DNA of 64,000 bases from Methylophilus sp. TWE2. Lineage in GTDB: Bacteria > Pseudomonadota > Gammaproteobacteria > Burkholderiales > Methylophilaceae. Positions 25,959 through 35,163 of the stretch are shown here, in pieces. The first letter of the stretch is position 1. Every line of letters starts with the position of its first letter. The stretch lies in the NCBI RefSeq assembly GCF_001183865.1, contig NZ_CP012020.1:2351839-2415838 (forward strand), in the 5' to 3' direction. The notes under the pieces were generated by a model that was not told where the DNA came from, did no database searches, and saw nothing but the letters and a program-made list of their open reading frames with translations. A program made the position numbers and the translations under genes.

Positions 25959-27845
25959 CTATTCACCGTCTCGATACATGGGAATAGTCATCGTGAAAGT
26001 TGTTCCGTCAGCACCACTTAACCACTCTACATGAGCACCAAGAGACCTGCTACGCACTTGAATATTTTTTAAACCTCGACTTTTGCTTACTTGAGTGTGA
26101 TCGAATCCACGGCCATTATCCTGAATATTGATGACAAGATTGGGATATTGAGACGATACCTGCCATGTAATACGGTTTGATGAGGCATGCTTGAAAATAT
26201 TCGCAAACACTTCTTGGATGATTCTAAGTATATCTAAAGTGTAAGTTGGCGTGATCCATTCAATTACCGGAATAGAATCAAATTGTTGGTCAAGTTCAAT
26301 ATTGGTATACGCAAGTTTTTGTTTTATACGATAAGCAAAGTTTGCCAATGCAGAATCCAAAGTATTCTCGGCTGGTTCAATCGAATCGATGACCAGTTTC
26401 AAGTCGATAATACACTCCTCAAGATATCCCTCTACTTGCTGGGGTGTAATCTGACCATTTTTTAGCAGAATCAGCGTCGTAGATAAGGTTGATCCAAATC
26501 CATCGTGCATATCCTTCATTAATCTCTCACGCTCATGCGAAAGTAACTGCTGCCTTTCCTGTCGTTTTTTAATTTCATAGCTTTCATTTAATTCTTTTTC
26601 TTGCGCTGCCAGCTTGGTCTCCAAGTGGATATTAGAAAGCTGAATATCTTTCATTGCTTTGAGGTAGCGTGCTCTGACAATCAAAATCAGCACAAACATC
26701 GAACCAATCGCGGTATATGGCAGCAAATAAACATTCTCCAAACTGATTTGATAGTTCTGCAACATTAAGTCATGAATGCCTAAAGGAATATTAAACACGA
26801 ACACACTCGATAACACAGCGCCCTCTTTTGACCTGCTTTTCCAGGACGCAACTACCATCATGCCAGCATAAAATACAAGCACCCCAAAAATTATCAGGCT
26901 TGCCATCGACCATACCTGGCCAAAATCATGGGCTAAGTTCAACGTTGGAAGCGTAAAAATGCTAACCAGTGCCATGATGCAAATTAAACCAAACTGAAGT
27001 CGTTTAAAACTTATTTGATAAAGATGTGAGCAGGTTGCATAAGTGAAAATAATCGTCCAGCCAGAGGCATTCACAACTAACCAACTAAACCAGTTTTCAG
27101 GAATGATGAGGGGATTGACACCGACGAAATATTGCATGCATCTGATGTAGGAAAATATTGAGACACAAAAAAACAACAAGTAAATAAATTCGTCACGTCT
27201 CCTCAGCCAAATCGTGAATGCAAATAATCCTGTCAAAAGTAAGGCGCTACTTGCAATTTCAGGGAAGTGAGTTTGTACCCATGTGCGAGTAAGATATTTC
27301 AAATAGAGATCTTGCTCATCTCCGAAATAGATCTTAGATAAACCCATTCCCGCCTGCTGGCTGGCATCCACTCGAATCAATAACGTTTTTGGAATTTGGT
27401 GAGCTTGAAAAGTAAGCCAGAGAGGATAGTTATAACCATTCCATACCGGACCAGAGTTGGAGGAAAAAACCAATTGCTGGTCGGCATATACTTTAATTTT
27501 GCCAATCGTTTGCCATCTTGGCAGATAAACGGCATAACGATTTCCATGTTTGGGGATCTGAGAAGTGAGATTTATCTTAAACCAATAGCTAGTAACCTCT
27601 GATCTGGAGTCAACTTGACCAATCTGCCGGGGTTGATAGTATGGCAACTCCACTGATCGCCATACTGTGGGCATATTATTTGGGAGTAAGTCATCATCAG
27701 CGGTCTCAAAACTCTGCTGGGAAATACCTAGCATGATGTTTTTGACCACTTGATGAGTAGATGGACCAGCCTGCGCCACACAATAAAACCAACTGATGCA
27801 GCATATTAAAATGAGTTGGGACCAATTTTTAGCGAATGACATCAT
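25959..27845 (-). CDS. 7TM-DISM sensor histidine kinase
   Basis: About 628-aa membrane sensor kinase. Order: signal peptide; a periplasmic jelly-roll-like 7TMR-DISM extracellular domain (WRSVELPYYQPRQIG...YWFKINLTSQ...NRYAVYLPR); seven hydrophobic segments in the middle third; a coiled linker (LETKLAAQEKELNESYEIKKRQE); a HisKA_3 dimerisation domain with the phospho-acceptor in MKDMHDGFGSTLS; and a C-terminal ATPase domain (IIQEVFANIFKHA, IQDNGRGF, SRGLKNIQVRSRSLGA). It is NarX/DegS-like in its kinase core. ATG 27845 is chosen; the longer frame begins with TTG at 27887. It follows the response regulator by ~110 bp and is presumably its partner. Confidence 0.88.
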   Translation of the reverse strand: MMSFAKNWSQLILICCISWFYCVAQAGPSTHQVVKNIMLGISQQSFETADDDLLPNNMPTVWRSVELPYYQPRQIGQVDSRSEVTSYWFKINLTSQIPKHGNRYAVYLPRWQTIGKIKVYADQQLVFSSNSGPVWNGYNYPLWLTFQAHQIPKTLLIRVDASQQAGMGLSKIYFGDEQDLYLKYLTRTWVQTHFPEIASSALLLTGLFAFTIWLRRRDEFIYLLFFCVSIFSYIRCMQYFVGVNPLIIPENWFSWLVVNASGWTIIFTYATCSHLYQISFKRLQFGLICIMALVSIFTLPTLNLAHDFGQVWSMASLIIFGVLVFYAGMMVVASWKSRSKEGAVLSSVFVFNIPLGIHDLMLQNYQISLENVYLLPYTAIGSMFVLILIVRARYLKAMKDIQLSNIHLETKLAAQEKELNESYEIKKRQERQQLLSHERERLMKDMHDGFGSTLSTTLILLKNGQITPQQVEGYLEECIIDLKLVIDSIEPAENTLDSALANFAYRIKQKLAYTNIELDQQFDSIPVIEWITPTYTLDILRIIQEVFANIFKHASSNRITWQVSSQYPNLVINIQDNGRGFDHTQVSKSRGLKNIQVRSRSLGAHVEWLSGADGTTFTMTIPMYRDGE

Positions 27846-27956
27846 GCTTGAGCATGGTTTCTCAACGATTAAAAAAGCTATGCACAAACATCCTCAACTA
27901 TCAGCCTCATCCGCTTCTCAAAACGCTTTAAAAATATATTGATAAAAACACACAGA

Positions 27957-28628
27957 TTAAATCCAAAAGTTTTCCTTGGCTTTTTGGACTGCAAGTAATT
28001 TTGAGTTTACTTCAAGCTTTTCGTAAATCCGTCTAAGATAGGTTTTGGTAGTATGCTGTGAGAGCCCCATCACTCTGGAAATCTCATTCAGACTCTTTCC
28101 CTGACTAATGAATACCAGAACTTCATTCTCTCTCGCAGAAAGTATGTTCTTATCTGCTGTTGTGGAAGCGGTCGGCAGAACTATCTCCGCAAAAAAACCA
28201 ACCATCCTCTTTGCAATTGCCGGACTGACAACGCATCCATCCTGCCTGTTGAGCAAAGTCTCTAAAAACCCCTCAGTGGCATCCTGCTTTTGGATATAGC
28301 CATGCGCACCAGCTTGCAGTGCTTTAAACAAGCGCGCGTCGTCTTCAAACACACTATAGACCATGACCGTACAGTCGGGCTGAGTGGTACGCACCTGCTG
28401 AATCGCAGTAGTGCCGTCTCCATCAGGCAATCCGATATCCACAATTAAAAAGTCCATTGATCGCGTTGCGATAAGATCCAGTCCCTCTCTCAAATCATGC
28501 GCAAGAATCACGGACTCAACCCGATGATCAGCTTGCAAAAGTGTTCTGAGCATTTGGGCCAACAATGCATCGTCCTCAATGATGCCTATTTTGTAGTTAC
28601 TGTTCACTTTAGGGGGGGTGATTAACAT
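27957..28628 (-). CDS. LuxR/NarL-family response regulator
   Basis: 223-aa two-component response regulator. Receiver domain: acidic pocket IIEDD near residues 16-20, phospho-acceptor Asp64 in DFLIVDIGLPDGDG, conserved Thr/Ser (VMVYSVF) and Lys (YIQKQDA). C-terminal LuxR-type helix-turn-helix: LSARENEVLVFISQGKSLNE, then LSQHTTKTYLRRIYEKL. It lies directly upstream of the sensor kinase on the same strand and is divergent from the TpsA gene, with only ~70 bp between the starts. Control of the secretion genes by this pair is therefore likely but inferred. Confidence 0.9.
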   Translation of the reverse strand: MLITPPKVNSNYKIGIIEDDALLAQMLRTLLQADHRVESVILAHDLREGLDLIATRSMDFLIVDIGLPDGDGTTAIQQVRTTQPDCTVMVYSVFEDDARLFKALQAGAHGYIQKQDATEGFLETLLNRQDGCVVSPAIAKRMVGFFAEIVLPTASTTADKNILSARENEVLVFISQGKSLNEISRVMGLSQHTTKTYLRRIYEKLEVNSKLLAVQKAKENFWI

Positions 28629-28662
28629 TGACCATGCAATATTAACTCAAATAAAACCGGCA

Positions 28663-28686
28663 TATGTCGCACGATCGGGTGACATA
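28663..28686. promoter_or_regulatory. palindrome between response regulator and TpsA, possible operator
   Basis: TATGTC (28663-28668) and GACATA (28681-28686) form an inverted repeat with a 12-bp centre, itself holding CGATCG. It sits in the short divergent promoter region between the NarL-type regulator and the TpsA gene, where a regulator dimer would bind. No direct evidence for binding. Confidence 0.4.
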
Positions 28687-28700
28687 CAAATAATTATCGT

Positions 28701-31625
28701 ATGTTTATGATGCAAGGCATACCAATAAACCGTACATCAGTCATGCATACCCCAAAATTAAAAAAAATCTACGCACTAATATCTCTCTGCTATGCACACG
28801 CGCTCATCGCAGGGCCTACAGACGGCCAAGTCATTTCTGGCACAGCCATCATACAACAACAGGGTGCGCTTACGCACATTGAGCAAACGACCCAAAACGC
28901 AATCATAAACTGGCAAGGGTTTTCGATTGCACCAGGTGAAACCACGCATTTTCAAATGCCAAGTGCATCTTCTGCAGTATTAAACCGTGTTGTTGGCGGC
29001 AACCCCTCAGAAATTCTGGGAACGCTCAGTTCCAACGGACAAGTGTATCTCATCAACCCTAACGGTATTCTCGTCGGTAATGGCGCCACCATCAACACCG
29101 CTGCATTTATCGCCAGTACACGAGATGTGAAAGATAGCGAGTTTCTGCTGGGCGGTGCAATAAACTTTTTTGGTAATTCACTCGCCAGCATCACCAATTT
29201 GGGTACTCTCAACGCCAGTAGCGGCAATGTGTTTTTAATTGCCCACAACGTGAGCAACCAGGGCAACATTAAAGCAGATGCCGGCACAGTCGGCATGGCA
29301 AGTGCAACCGACTTGATGCTGATGCCTTCAAGCAATGAAAAAATCCTGATTAAACCCACTGCGCTCAAAGACATGGGCAGCGTAGACAACCAAGGACAAA
29401 TTCAGGCGGCACAGGTTGAACTCAAGGCAGTGGGTGGTAACCCTTACGCATTGGCGGTGAATACCGGTGGCAGTATCAGCGCCATCAGTATGAATAACGT
29501 AGGCGGCAAAATCATTATCAATGCCAAATCTGGCACTGCAAGCGTGGATGGCACACTCACTGCCAAACAAGGTGATAAAGGGGGTGAGATTCAAGTCACA
29601 GGCCAGCATGTTGCGCTGACGGAGGAAGCCAAACTGGACGCAAGTGGCAAACAAGGCGGGGGCACGATTGCGCTGGGTGGCGGCTACAAAGGTCAAGACC
29701 CTAACCTGCAAAACGCCGAAACACTCACGGTTGCCAAAGGGGCTGTGATCAATGCGGATGCTACAGAACAAGGCAATGGTGGTGATATTTATTTATGGTC
29801 AGATAACAATACACTTTATCGTGGTCACCTGAGCGCCAAAGGGGGTGCATTAAACGGTGATGGTGGCTTTGCAGAAGTCTCAGGCAAACAAGTGCTAAAT
29901 TATCAGGGCACGGTAGACCTCTCTGCAAACAATGGCAAATTCGGCAACCTGTTGCTAGACCCCACCGACATTACCATTAATAACGACCCCGCCACGGGTT
30001 CAACGGCTGTTTCAGGCAACACTTCAATCATTACAGCCACAGACCTCAGAAACGCCTTAAGCCTAGCCAACGTCACCATTACCACAAGTTCAGCGGGGGG
30101 TGGTAACGGTGATATCACCTTTGCTGATGTTGCCGACAATAGCGCCTATTTATTTGATGTTGGTAACCGCTCGCTCACACTCTTGGCCGAACGCGATATT
30201 AATGTCAACCAAGAAGTGCGAGTGTTTGGCTTTGGCCCAGACTCCACTACTGCCGAGCTTAACCTCAAAGCTGGCCGCAATTTAACAGTCAATGGCGCTA
30301 ACACCTATTTATGGTCAAACAACCTCACGCTGGTGGCTGACAATAACAACGGCGGCACTGGCAACGGCACCATGTCATTTGCCAATGGCGTTAATCTGTT
30401 TGGCGACAATATCCGCTTATTTGTCCCTTCTACCTCACAACTCACTTTACCTAGCTCAGCCAGTGTCAGCAACAATCCACCCACATTTGGTAAATACTTT
30501 GGGGATGCAGGCACTTCGGCCGCTGGTATTTATTACAAGCAAGGGTCAGCAAGCACTGGAGGTGGTAATACTGGTAGTAATCCAGGCGTCGGCACCCCAC
30601 CACAACAGTGCGTGGCAGCGGGTTGTGGAATTGTAATTGGACCAACACCAGCCATTAGCGGGCCCAATGAAATACTTAAATTTCAACTAGCATTACTTGG
30701 TTACCCATCAAGCAACTACACACTTGATGATTTAGTTGCAAAAACAGGTGACCAAAACCTTGTATGGTGGCTCCAAATTCTGAATCAAGCCAAACAAAAA
30801 CTAGCAAGTGACCCCAATGACGCTACCGCAAAAAAAGTGGTTGAGGAATATGAAAAATATATTCTGCAAGCGTTATTAAAAAACCTACCTGATTACGACC
30901 CACTGCATGAAAATCGAATTGCCCAAGCTGCTAAATACGAGGATCAGCAACTGACAATGTGGATGAACAATATTAAGACCTTGGAAGAGGCTATTTTAAA
31001 AAATGGCAGAAATCAAAAAACGCTGGAGAGTATTGCTGACCTAAAAAATAAAGTTGACATTAAGCTAGCTGGTTTTGTGATTGCAGATCGAATAAATGCT
31101 GTGAATGGGAGCGAGCTACAGAATATTACAGGATTTTCAACAAAAGACATGATAGACACTTTTAGTAATTTAGCTGATCCAAACTACCAAAAAGCGCGTG
31201 ATGGATTAACTTTATATGAGAGAAGTATAAACGGTAATCAAAATTACGTTAACCAATCGACAGAGGCTGAACTGAGGGTTTTTATATTTGAAAGCGCCAT
31301 AGACAAGCTGGAAGGGATGATCGCCACGATTGATAAAAAATTTGAAAATCAGATACAAATAAACAAAGAGCTTAAAGCATTATTAGAGCATGTTGATAGT
31401 AGAAAGGCTTCAAGGGGCATTTCAAATAGCAAAGAAACCAAGGTCAACCTTGCAATGTTGTGGGGTGATGAAAAATCAGAGATTGAATGGTATGGTGATT
31501 TGGTTTATACGGTTAACAAGACTTCTAATGACATTTCAACCTTCCTTAAACAACGTGCAGTAATTGGTCAAATGATTGAGTTACTAAACGATTATAAAAG
31601 TACCATTATCAGAGCAGGTGAATAA
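28701..31625 (+). CDS. TpsA: two-partner-secretion exoprotein with filamentous-haemagglutinin N-domain
   Basis: 974-aa secreted exoprotein. After a signal peptide (to about residue 37) comes the TPS domain: NAIINWQGFSIAPGETTHF, SSAVLNRVVGGNPSEILG, GQVYLINPNGILVGNGA, the motifs recognised by TpsB. A beta-helix of short repeats runs to about residue 630. A Gly/Ser/Asn linker follows, with a CVAAGC pair near residue 636. The last ~310 residues (from FQLALLGYPSSNYTLDDL) are charged and alpha-helical, with no family I recognise; this part is visibly more AT-rich. The start is uncertain: ATG 28743 (MHTPKLKKIY) gives a more ordinary signal peptide. TpsB follows 31 bp downstream. Confidence 0.9.
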   Translation: MFMMQGIPINRTSVMHTPKLKKIYALISLCYAHALIAGPTDGQVISGTAIIQQQGALTHIEQTTQNAIINWQGFSIAPGETTHFQMPSASSAVLNRVVGGNPSEILGTLSSNGQVYLINPNGILVGNGATINTAAFIASTRDVKDSEFLLGGAINFFGNSLASITNLGTLNASSGNVFLIAHNVSNQGNIKADAGTVGMASATDLMLMPSSNEKILIKPTALKDMGSVDNQGQIQAAQVELKAVGGNPYALAVNTGGSISAISMNNVGGKIIINAKSGTASVDGTLTAKQGDKGGEIQVTGQHVALTEEAKLDASGKQGGGTIALGGGYKGQDPNLQNAETLTVAKGAVINADATEQGNGGDIYLWSDNNTLYRGHLSAKGGALNGDGGFAEVSGKQVLNYQGTVDLSANNGKFGNLLLDPTDITINNDPATGSTAVSGNTSIITATDLRNALSLANVTITTSSAGGGNGDITFADVADNSAYLFDVGNRSLTLLAERDINVNQEVRVFGFGPDSTTAELNLKAGRNLTVNGANTYLWSNNLTLVADNNNGGTGNGTMSFANGVNLFGDNIRLFVPSTSQLTLPSSASVSNNPPTFGKYFGDAGTSAAGIYYKQGSASTGGGNTGSNPGVGTPPQQCVAAGCGIVIGPTPAISGPNEILKFQLALLGYPSSNYTLDDLVAKTGDQNLVWWLQILNQAKQKLASDPNDATAKKVVEEYEKYILQALLKNLPDYDPLHENRIAQAAKYEDQQLTMWMNNIKTLEEAILKNGRNQKTLESIADLKNKVDIKLAGFVIADRINAVNGSELQNITGFSTKDMIDTFSNLADPNYQKARDGLTLYERSINGNQNYVNQSTEAELRVFIFESAIDKLEGMIATIDKKFENQIQINKELKALLEHVDSRKASRGISNSKETKVNLAMLWGDEKSEIEWYGDLVYTVNKTSNDISTFLKQRAVIGQMIELLNDYKSTIIRAGE

Positions 31626-31656
31626 ATCATTTTAATAAAATCAACTGAAATCAATT

Positions 31657-33276
31657 ATGCGACCTACTAAAAAACAACTCATACTCATTTCTGCGTTATT
31701 AAACTTTTTATTGACAAACGCACGAGCCGAATCGCAAAACTCCATATTGCTAGATAGTGTGCTTGTGACCTCACACGCCGAAGAAAGTCCAATCGAGAGT
31801 GGCGTGAATGTGGCTGATGACACTGGCCTCAATAGCCAGTCATTAAAAGAGATGCTGGCTGGCTATATCGGCCAGCCCGTCACTGAGGCACTGTTGCAGA
31901 CCATCATAGAAAAAGTCAACGCATCACTGGTGATCGCAAACAAGCAATTTGCGGTAGCGACTTTACCTGAACAAACGCTGGATAAAGGTCGTTTAAAGAT
32001 ACTGGTGACTCAGGCAAATGTGGGCACTGTGAATGTAAAAAACATTGGTGAGAACGTGTTTACTGAGGATACTCTCCGCCCCTTGTTGCGGGTAAAGCCT
32101 GGTGACGTATTAACGCAAGAAGTACTGGATGAGGATGTTGAGTGGATTAACCGCTCCAACCCTTACCGCAATGCAAAAATCGTGACAGAGCCTGGTAAGG
32201 CGTTTGGTCAAACCGATGTAAGCTTGATGGTGACTGATCGCAAGCCTTATGCCTTTTCACTAGGATATGATAATTACGGCACCAAAACCACTGACCGCGA
32301 CCGTGTGACTTTTTCTGCCGGGTGGGGCAATGTGTTTGGCACTGACCAGCAAATCACTTATGCGCTCAATGGTAACCCAAATTTTAACCGTTTTGAATCG
32401 CATAGCTTGAGTTATGTGATTCCATTGCCATGGCGCCATTTATTGAGCGTTAGCGGTAATGTCTCAAAAATCAACAGTGACTTGCCGCAGCCTTTTGATT
32501 CACAAGGCCGAACCAGCATTTTATCCTTGCGCTATGACGCGCCGCTTAAACATCTGCATGACTATACCCACGGCCTCAACGCAGGCTTTGATTACAAACG
32601 GGCGGATAACAACTTGCTGTTTAGCCAAACACCTGTTTCAAACACACTGACAAAAATCTATCAGTTCAACCTAGGCTATAGTGGCACATTAAAAGACCGC
32701 TGGGGGCAAACCACAGGCTCACTCAACTGGGTGTATTCACCAGGTGGTCATGGCAACGAAAATGAAGATGCCGCCTTTAATGCCGCCAGATTCGGGGCCA
32801 AGTCAGACTATCAATATCAAACACTGTTCATACAGCGCGCCACTTATTTACCGCATAACTGGACATGGATGATTTCTGCCCGCATGCAATGGTCAGATAC
32901 TAACCTGCTCGGTACCGAGCAACTCACTGGCGGCGGTGTGCAATCTGTGCGCGGCTTTGCCGAAGCCTATGCTTTTGGTGACGAAGGCTCTGTCATTCGT
33001 ACCGAGCTTCAGAGTCCATTCTGGGAGCTTGGTAGCGGCATAAACACTTCTCGTTTGCAAGGCGTGTTGTTCTACGATGCCGCCCGCTTGAACAGTGTAG
33101 ACAAACTGCCAGGTGAAGAAGCAAATAAACGTTTAAGTGCTTGGGGGGTGGGCTTAAGAGCTGGCCTGCCGTATCAGTTCACCATGCGAGTTGATGCTGC
33201 CAAACAACTGGTGGCGGATGTACCGGGGATTGATACGCAAAATATTGTGCACTTTAGTTTGAATAAGAATTTTTAA
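31657..33276 (+). CDS. TpsB: ShlB/FhaC/HecB-family outer-membrane translocator
   Basis: 539-aa Omp85-superfamily transporter that exports the TpsA protein. Seen: signal peptide (to ...TNARAESQN), two POTRA-like domains (GQPVTEALLQTIIEKVNASL...LKILVTQANVGTVNVKNI; GDVLTQEVLDEDVEWINRSNPYR), then a 16-strand barrel beginning FSLGYDNYGTKTTDRDR and containing the VQSVRGFAEAYAFGDEG motif, the conserved VRGY/F lid-lock element. It ends VHFSLNKNF with the terminal Phe of an outer-membrane protein. It directly follows TpsA in one operon. Confidence 0.93.
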   Translation: MRPTKKQLILISALLNFLLTNARAESQNSILLDSVLVTSHAEESPIESGVNVADDTGLNSQSLKEMLAGYIGQPVTEALLQTIIEKVNASLVIANKQFAVATLPEQTLDKGRLKILVTQANVGTVNVKNIGENVFTEDTLRPLLRVKPGDVLTQEVLDEDVEWINRSNPYRNAKIVTEPGKAFGQTDVSLMVTDRKPYAFSLGYDNYGTKTTDRDRVTFSAGWGNVFGTDQQITYALNGNPNFNRFESHSLSYVIPLPWRHLLSVSGNVSKINSDLPQPFDSQGRTSILSLRYDAPLKHLHDYTHGLNAGFDYKRADNNLLFSQTPVSNTLTKIYQFNLGYSGTLKDRWGQTTGSLNWVYSPGGHGNENEDAAFNAARFGAKSDYQYQTLFIQRATYLPHNWTWMISARMQWSDTNLLGTEQLTGGGVQSVRGFAEAYAFGDEGSVIRTELQSPFWELGSGINTSRLQGVLFYDAARLNSVDKLPGEEANKRLSAWGVGLRAGLPYQFTMRVDAAKQLVADVPGIDTQNIVHFSLNKNF

Positions 33277-33302
33277 TCATTGATTTATCTTAAGGAAGCA
33301 CT

Positions 33303-33742
33303 ATGCCTAACCCTCAAATTGCAAAGGTGGCTAAATTGATCATGTTAGTCACGACATTAAGCCTAGTAGCAATCAGTGGTTTTTGCCAAAAAGTATCAAC
33401 TTCGGCGGTGGTGATGAATTCCCAGAACTTTTTTACGATGAATTAAATGGTGTTGCATTCAACGCTATTCCAGATACAAACACATTTGATAATGAACAAT
33501 TTGGCGAATACTGGCTTGGTAGCGAGTACTTGCAGTGGCAACCTGATCGCGCGCTCGTTTTCGATACTGATATAGGTCTTGGGATGGATCAATTGATGAA
33601 TCGCCAATCTTTTGTATGGGCAGTGACCCTAGGACAAGTCTCGGCAGTACCAGAACCTGAGAACATTGTCTTGCTTATTGGAGGTTTAGGCTTAGTGTCT
33701 GGCATGGTGATTCGCAAGCAAAAACATTTGCCTAAAATATGA
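33303..33742 (+). pseudogene. PEP-CTERM protein with a frameshift after the signal peptide
   Basis: An ATG at 33303 with AAGGA 6-8 nt upstream starts a signal peptide (MPNPQIAKVAKLIMLVTTLS...), but that frame closes near 33441. A second frame, open from about 33335 to 33742, carries the rest: INFGGGDEFPELFYDELNG... and a PEP-CTERM tail (VPEPENIVLLIGGLGLVSG, then RKQK). The shift falls near a T5 run and an A5 run at 33380-33392; an insertion of one base or loss of two would join the parts. PEP-CTERM tails are cut by exosortase and the proteins go to the surface or matrix. It could be a recent pseudogene or a sequencing error. Confidence 0.75.
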
Positions 33743-33827
33743 TCACTTATTATGGTCAAGTCGACGATTGTCAGGGATGCCAATTGGAAGTGGATATTTT
33801 TAAAAAATTAATTTGGTGAAATTTAAT

Positions 33828-35057
33828 ATGTGCTTTAAAAATAGAAGCAAATTTCTATCAACTCTGGCATTGCTTTTTATGGGATTTAGTTCACCTAATG
33901 CTGGTGCCTATGTTGTTAATGATCGAAATTTTGACGCAGTACAACAAGCCAATGCGCAAATTTTATCAAGTGTTAGCGGTAGCCCTGCACCACTTGTCAC
34001 TAGCCTACCACCTATTGAGACTTTTGGCTTTAATAGTAATGGTAGCCGAGTCGATCCTCAATACTACTACATTGGTGGAGCAGGCGTTTCCAGAGAAGCG
34101 AAATTGTCTGGGCCGATTATATTTTCAGATAATATCCCACGTACATTTGAAGCCAGTTCATTATCAGTGGCAAGTGCGCGGACTGGTCAAATAATAACAA
34201 AAACGAGTGGGACCAATATTTATAGATGGACCGAACATGCTGTATCACCGCCAGCAAATGCGCCTTGGATTCAAATGCCTCCTGTGATTCAAGTTGATAG
34301 CGCAGGTGGTTTTGGTATTGCATCTGCTGAATTAAAGAATCACTGGAACTTCATCCTGGATCCCTCTGCCCCGAGCACAGCGGAACTGACAACACACCCA
34401 CTAGACTTTCAACTTACCTTGGATGTAAATTCCAGATTTTTACCTACTCCTAATCATGACCATGCTTTTCTGCCTGCGTCAACTGGTAGCAGTGTTCTGA
34501 TAGTGGAATTTAATTTATTCAATCTTGCTTGGCAACCAGCCGATATTTCAACCACAAGCGATGGCAGGCCGGCCGTAAAAACAATTAGTTATACTTACAA
34601 CATCGACGCTAACTCTCCCAATCAGCAGACTTTCACCATCAATGAAAGTATTGATAAGTTGATTGAGTATTGGACTGTTGGTGGCAGTGCAGGCGGTGGA
34701 CTTGTCTACCCCATTGACGGAGATAATAGTGAAAAGTCTCGCAGCTGTTTAGATGCTGCGGCAGGTGCATTGTCTGTCATGTGTAATATTAGTCTCTCAA
34801 CCAACATTAAACTTCAAACATCAGGTGGTTTTTCAGAAGTCACTTTGAACGCAAATTGGGATGCGAGTATTAACGGAAAGAAAGATGGTATTGTGGCGGT
34901 CAATACATCCGCTGCTCGCTGGGGCGAGCCTCTTGATCCTTCACTTTTGATCTCTCCATCACAAATATCACCAGTGCCTGAGCCTAGCAGGGTCATAATG
35001 CTGTTTGCAGGTTTAGGCATGATGGCTGGGGTGGTTCGTCGCAAGCAAAACACCTAA
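33828..35057 (+). CDS. PEP-CTERM sorting domain protein, 409 aa
   Basis: Exported protein with an N-terminal signal peptide (FLSTLALLFMGFSSPNAGA) and a C-terminal PEP-CTERM tail (SPVPEPSRVIMLFAGLGMMAG, then RRKQNT): the PEP motif, a membrane span and a basic end, as cut by exosortase. The body is beta-rich with many Ser, Asn and Gly, and a Cys pair (RSCLDAA...SVMCNIS). ATG 33828 follows GGTGA; TTG/GTG starts lie at 33813-33816. It is downstream of TpsB and of the frameshifted PEP-CTERM gene. Its role is unknown; surface or exopolysaccharide-associated by family. Confidence 0.85.
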   Translation: MCFKNRSKFLSTLALLFMGFSSPNAGAYVVNDRNFDAVQQANAQILSSVSGSPAPLVTSLPPIETFGFNSNGSRVDPQYYYIGGAGVSREAKLSGPIIFSDNIPRTFEASSLSVASARTGQIITKTSGTNIYRWTEHAVSPPANAPWIQMPPVIQVDSAGGFGIASAELKNHWNFILDPSAPSTAELTTHPLDFQLTLDVNSRFLPTPNHDHAFLPASTGSSVLIVEFNLFNLAWQPADISTTSDGRPAVKTISYTYNIDANSPNQQTFTINESIDKLIEYWTVGGSAGGGLVYPIDGDNSEKSRSCLDAAAGALSVMCNISLSTNIKLQTSGGFSEVTLNANWDASINGKKDGIVAVNTSAARWGEPLDPSLLISPSQISPVPEPSRVIMLFAGLGMMAGVVRRKQNT

Positions 35058-35163
35058 AGCACGACCTAGTGCCTTCGAATATAAGTACAGGTTTCTCTTA
35101 ATTGCTTTCATTGTGAGGTTACTTCTATTCAAGAGCTAAGCGGCCCAAATATTGTATAGGCGA

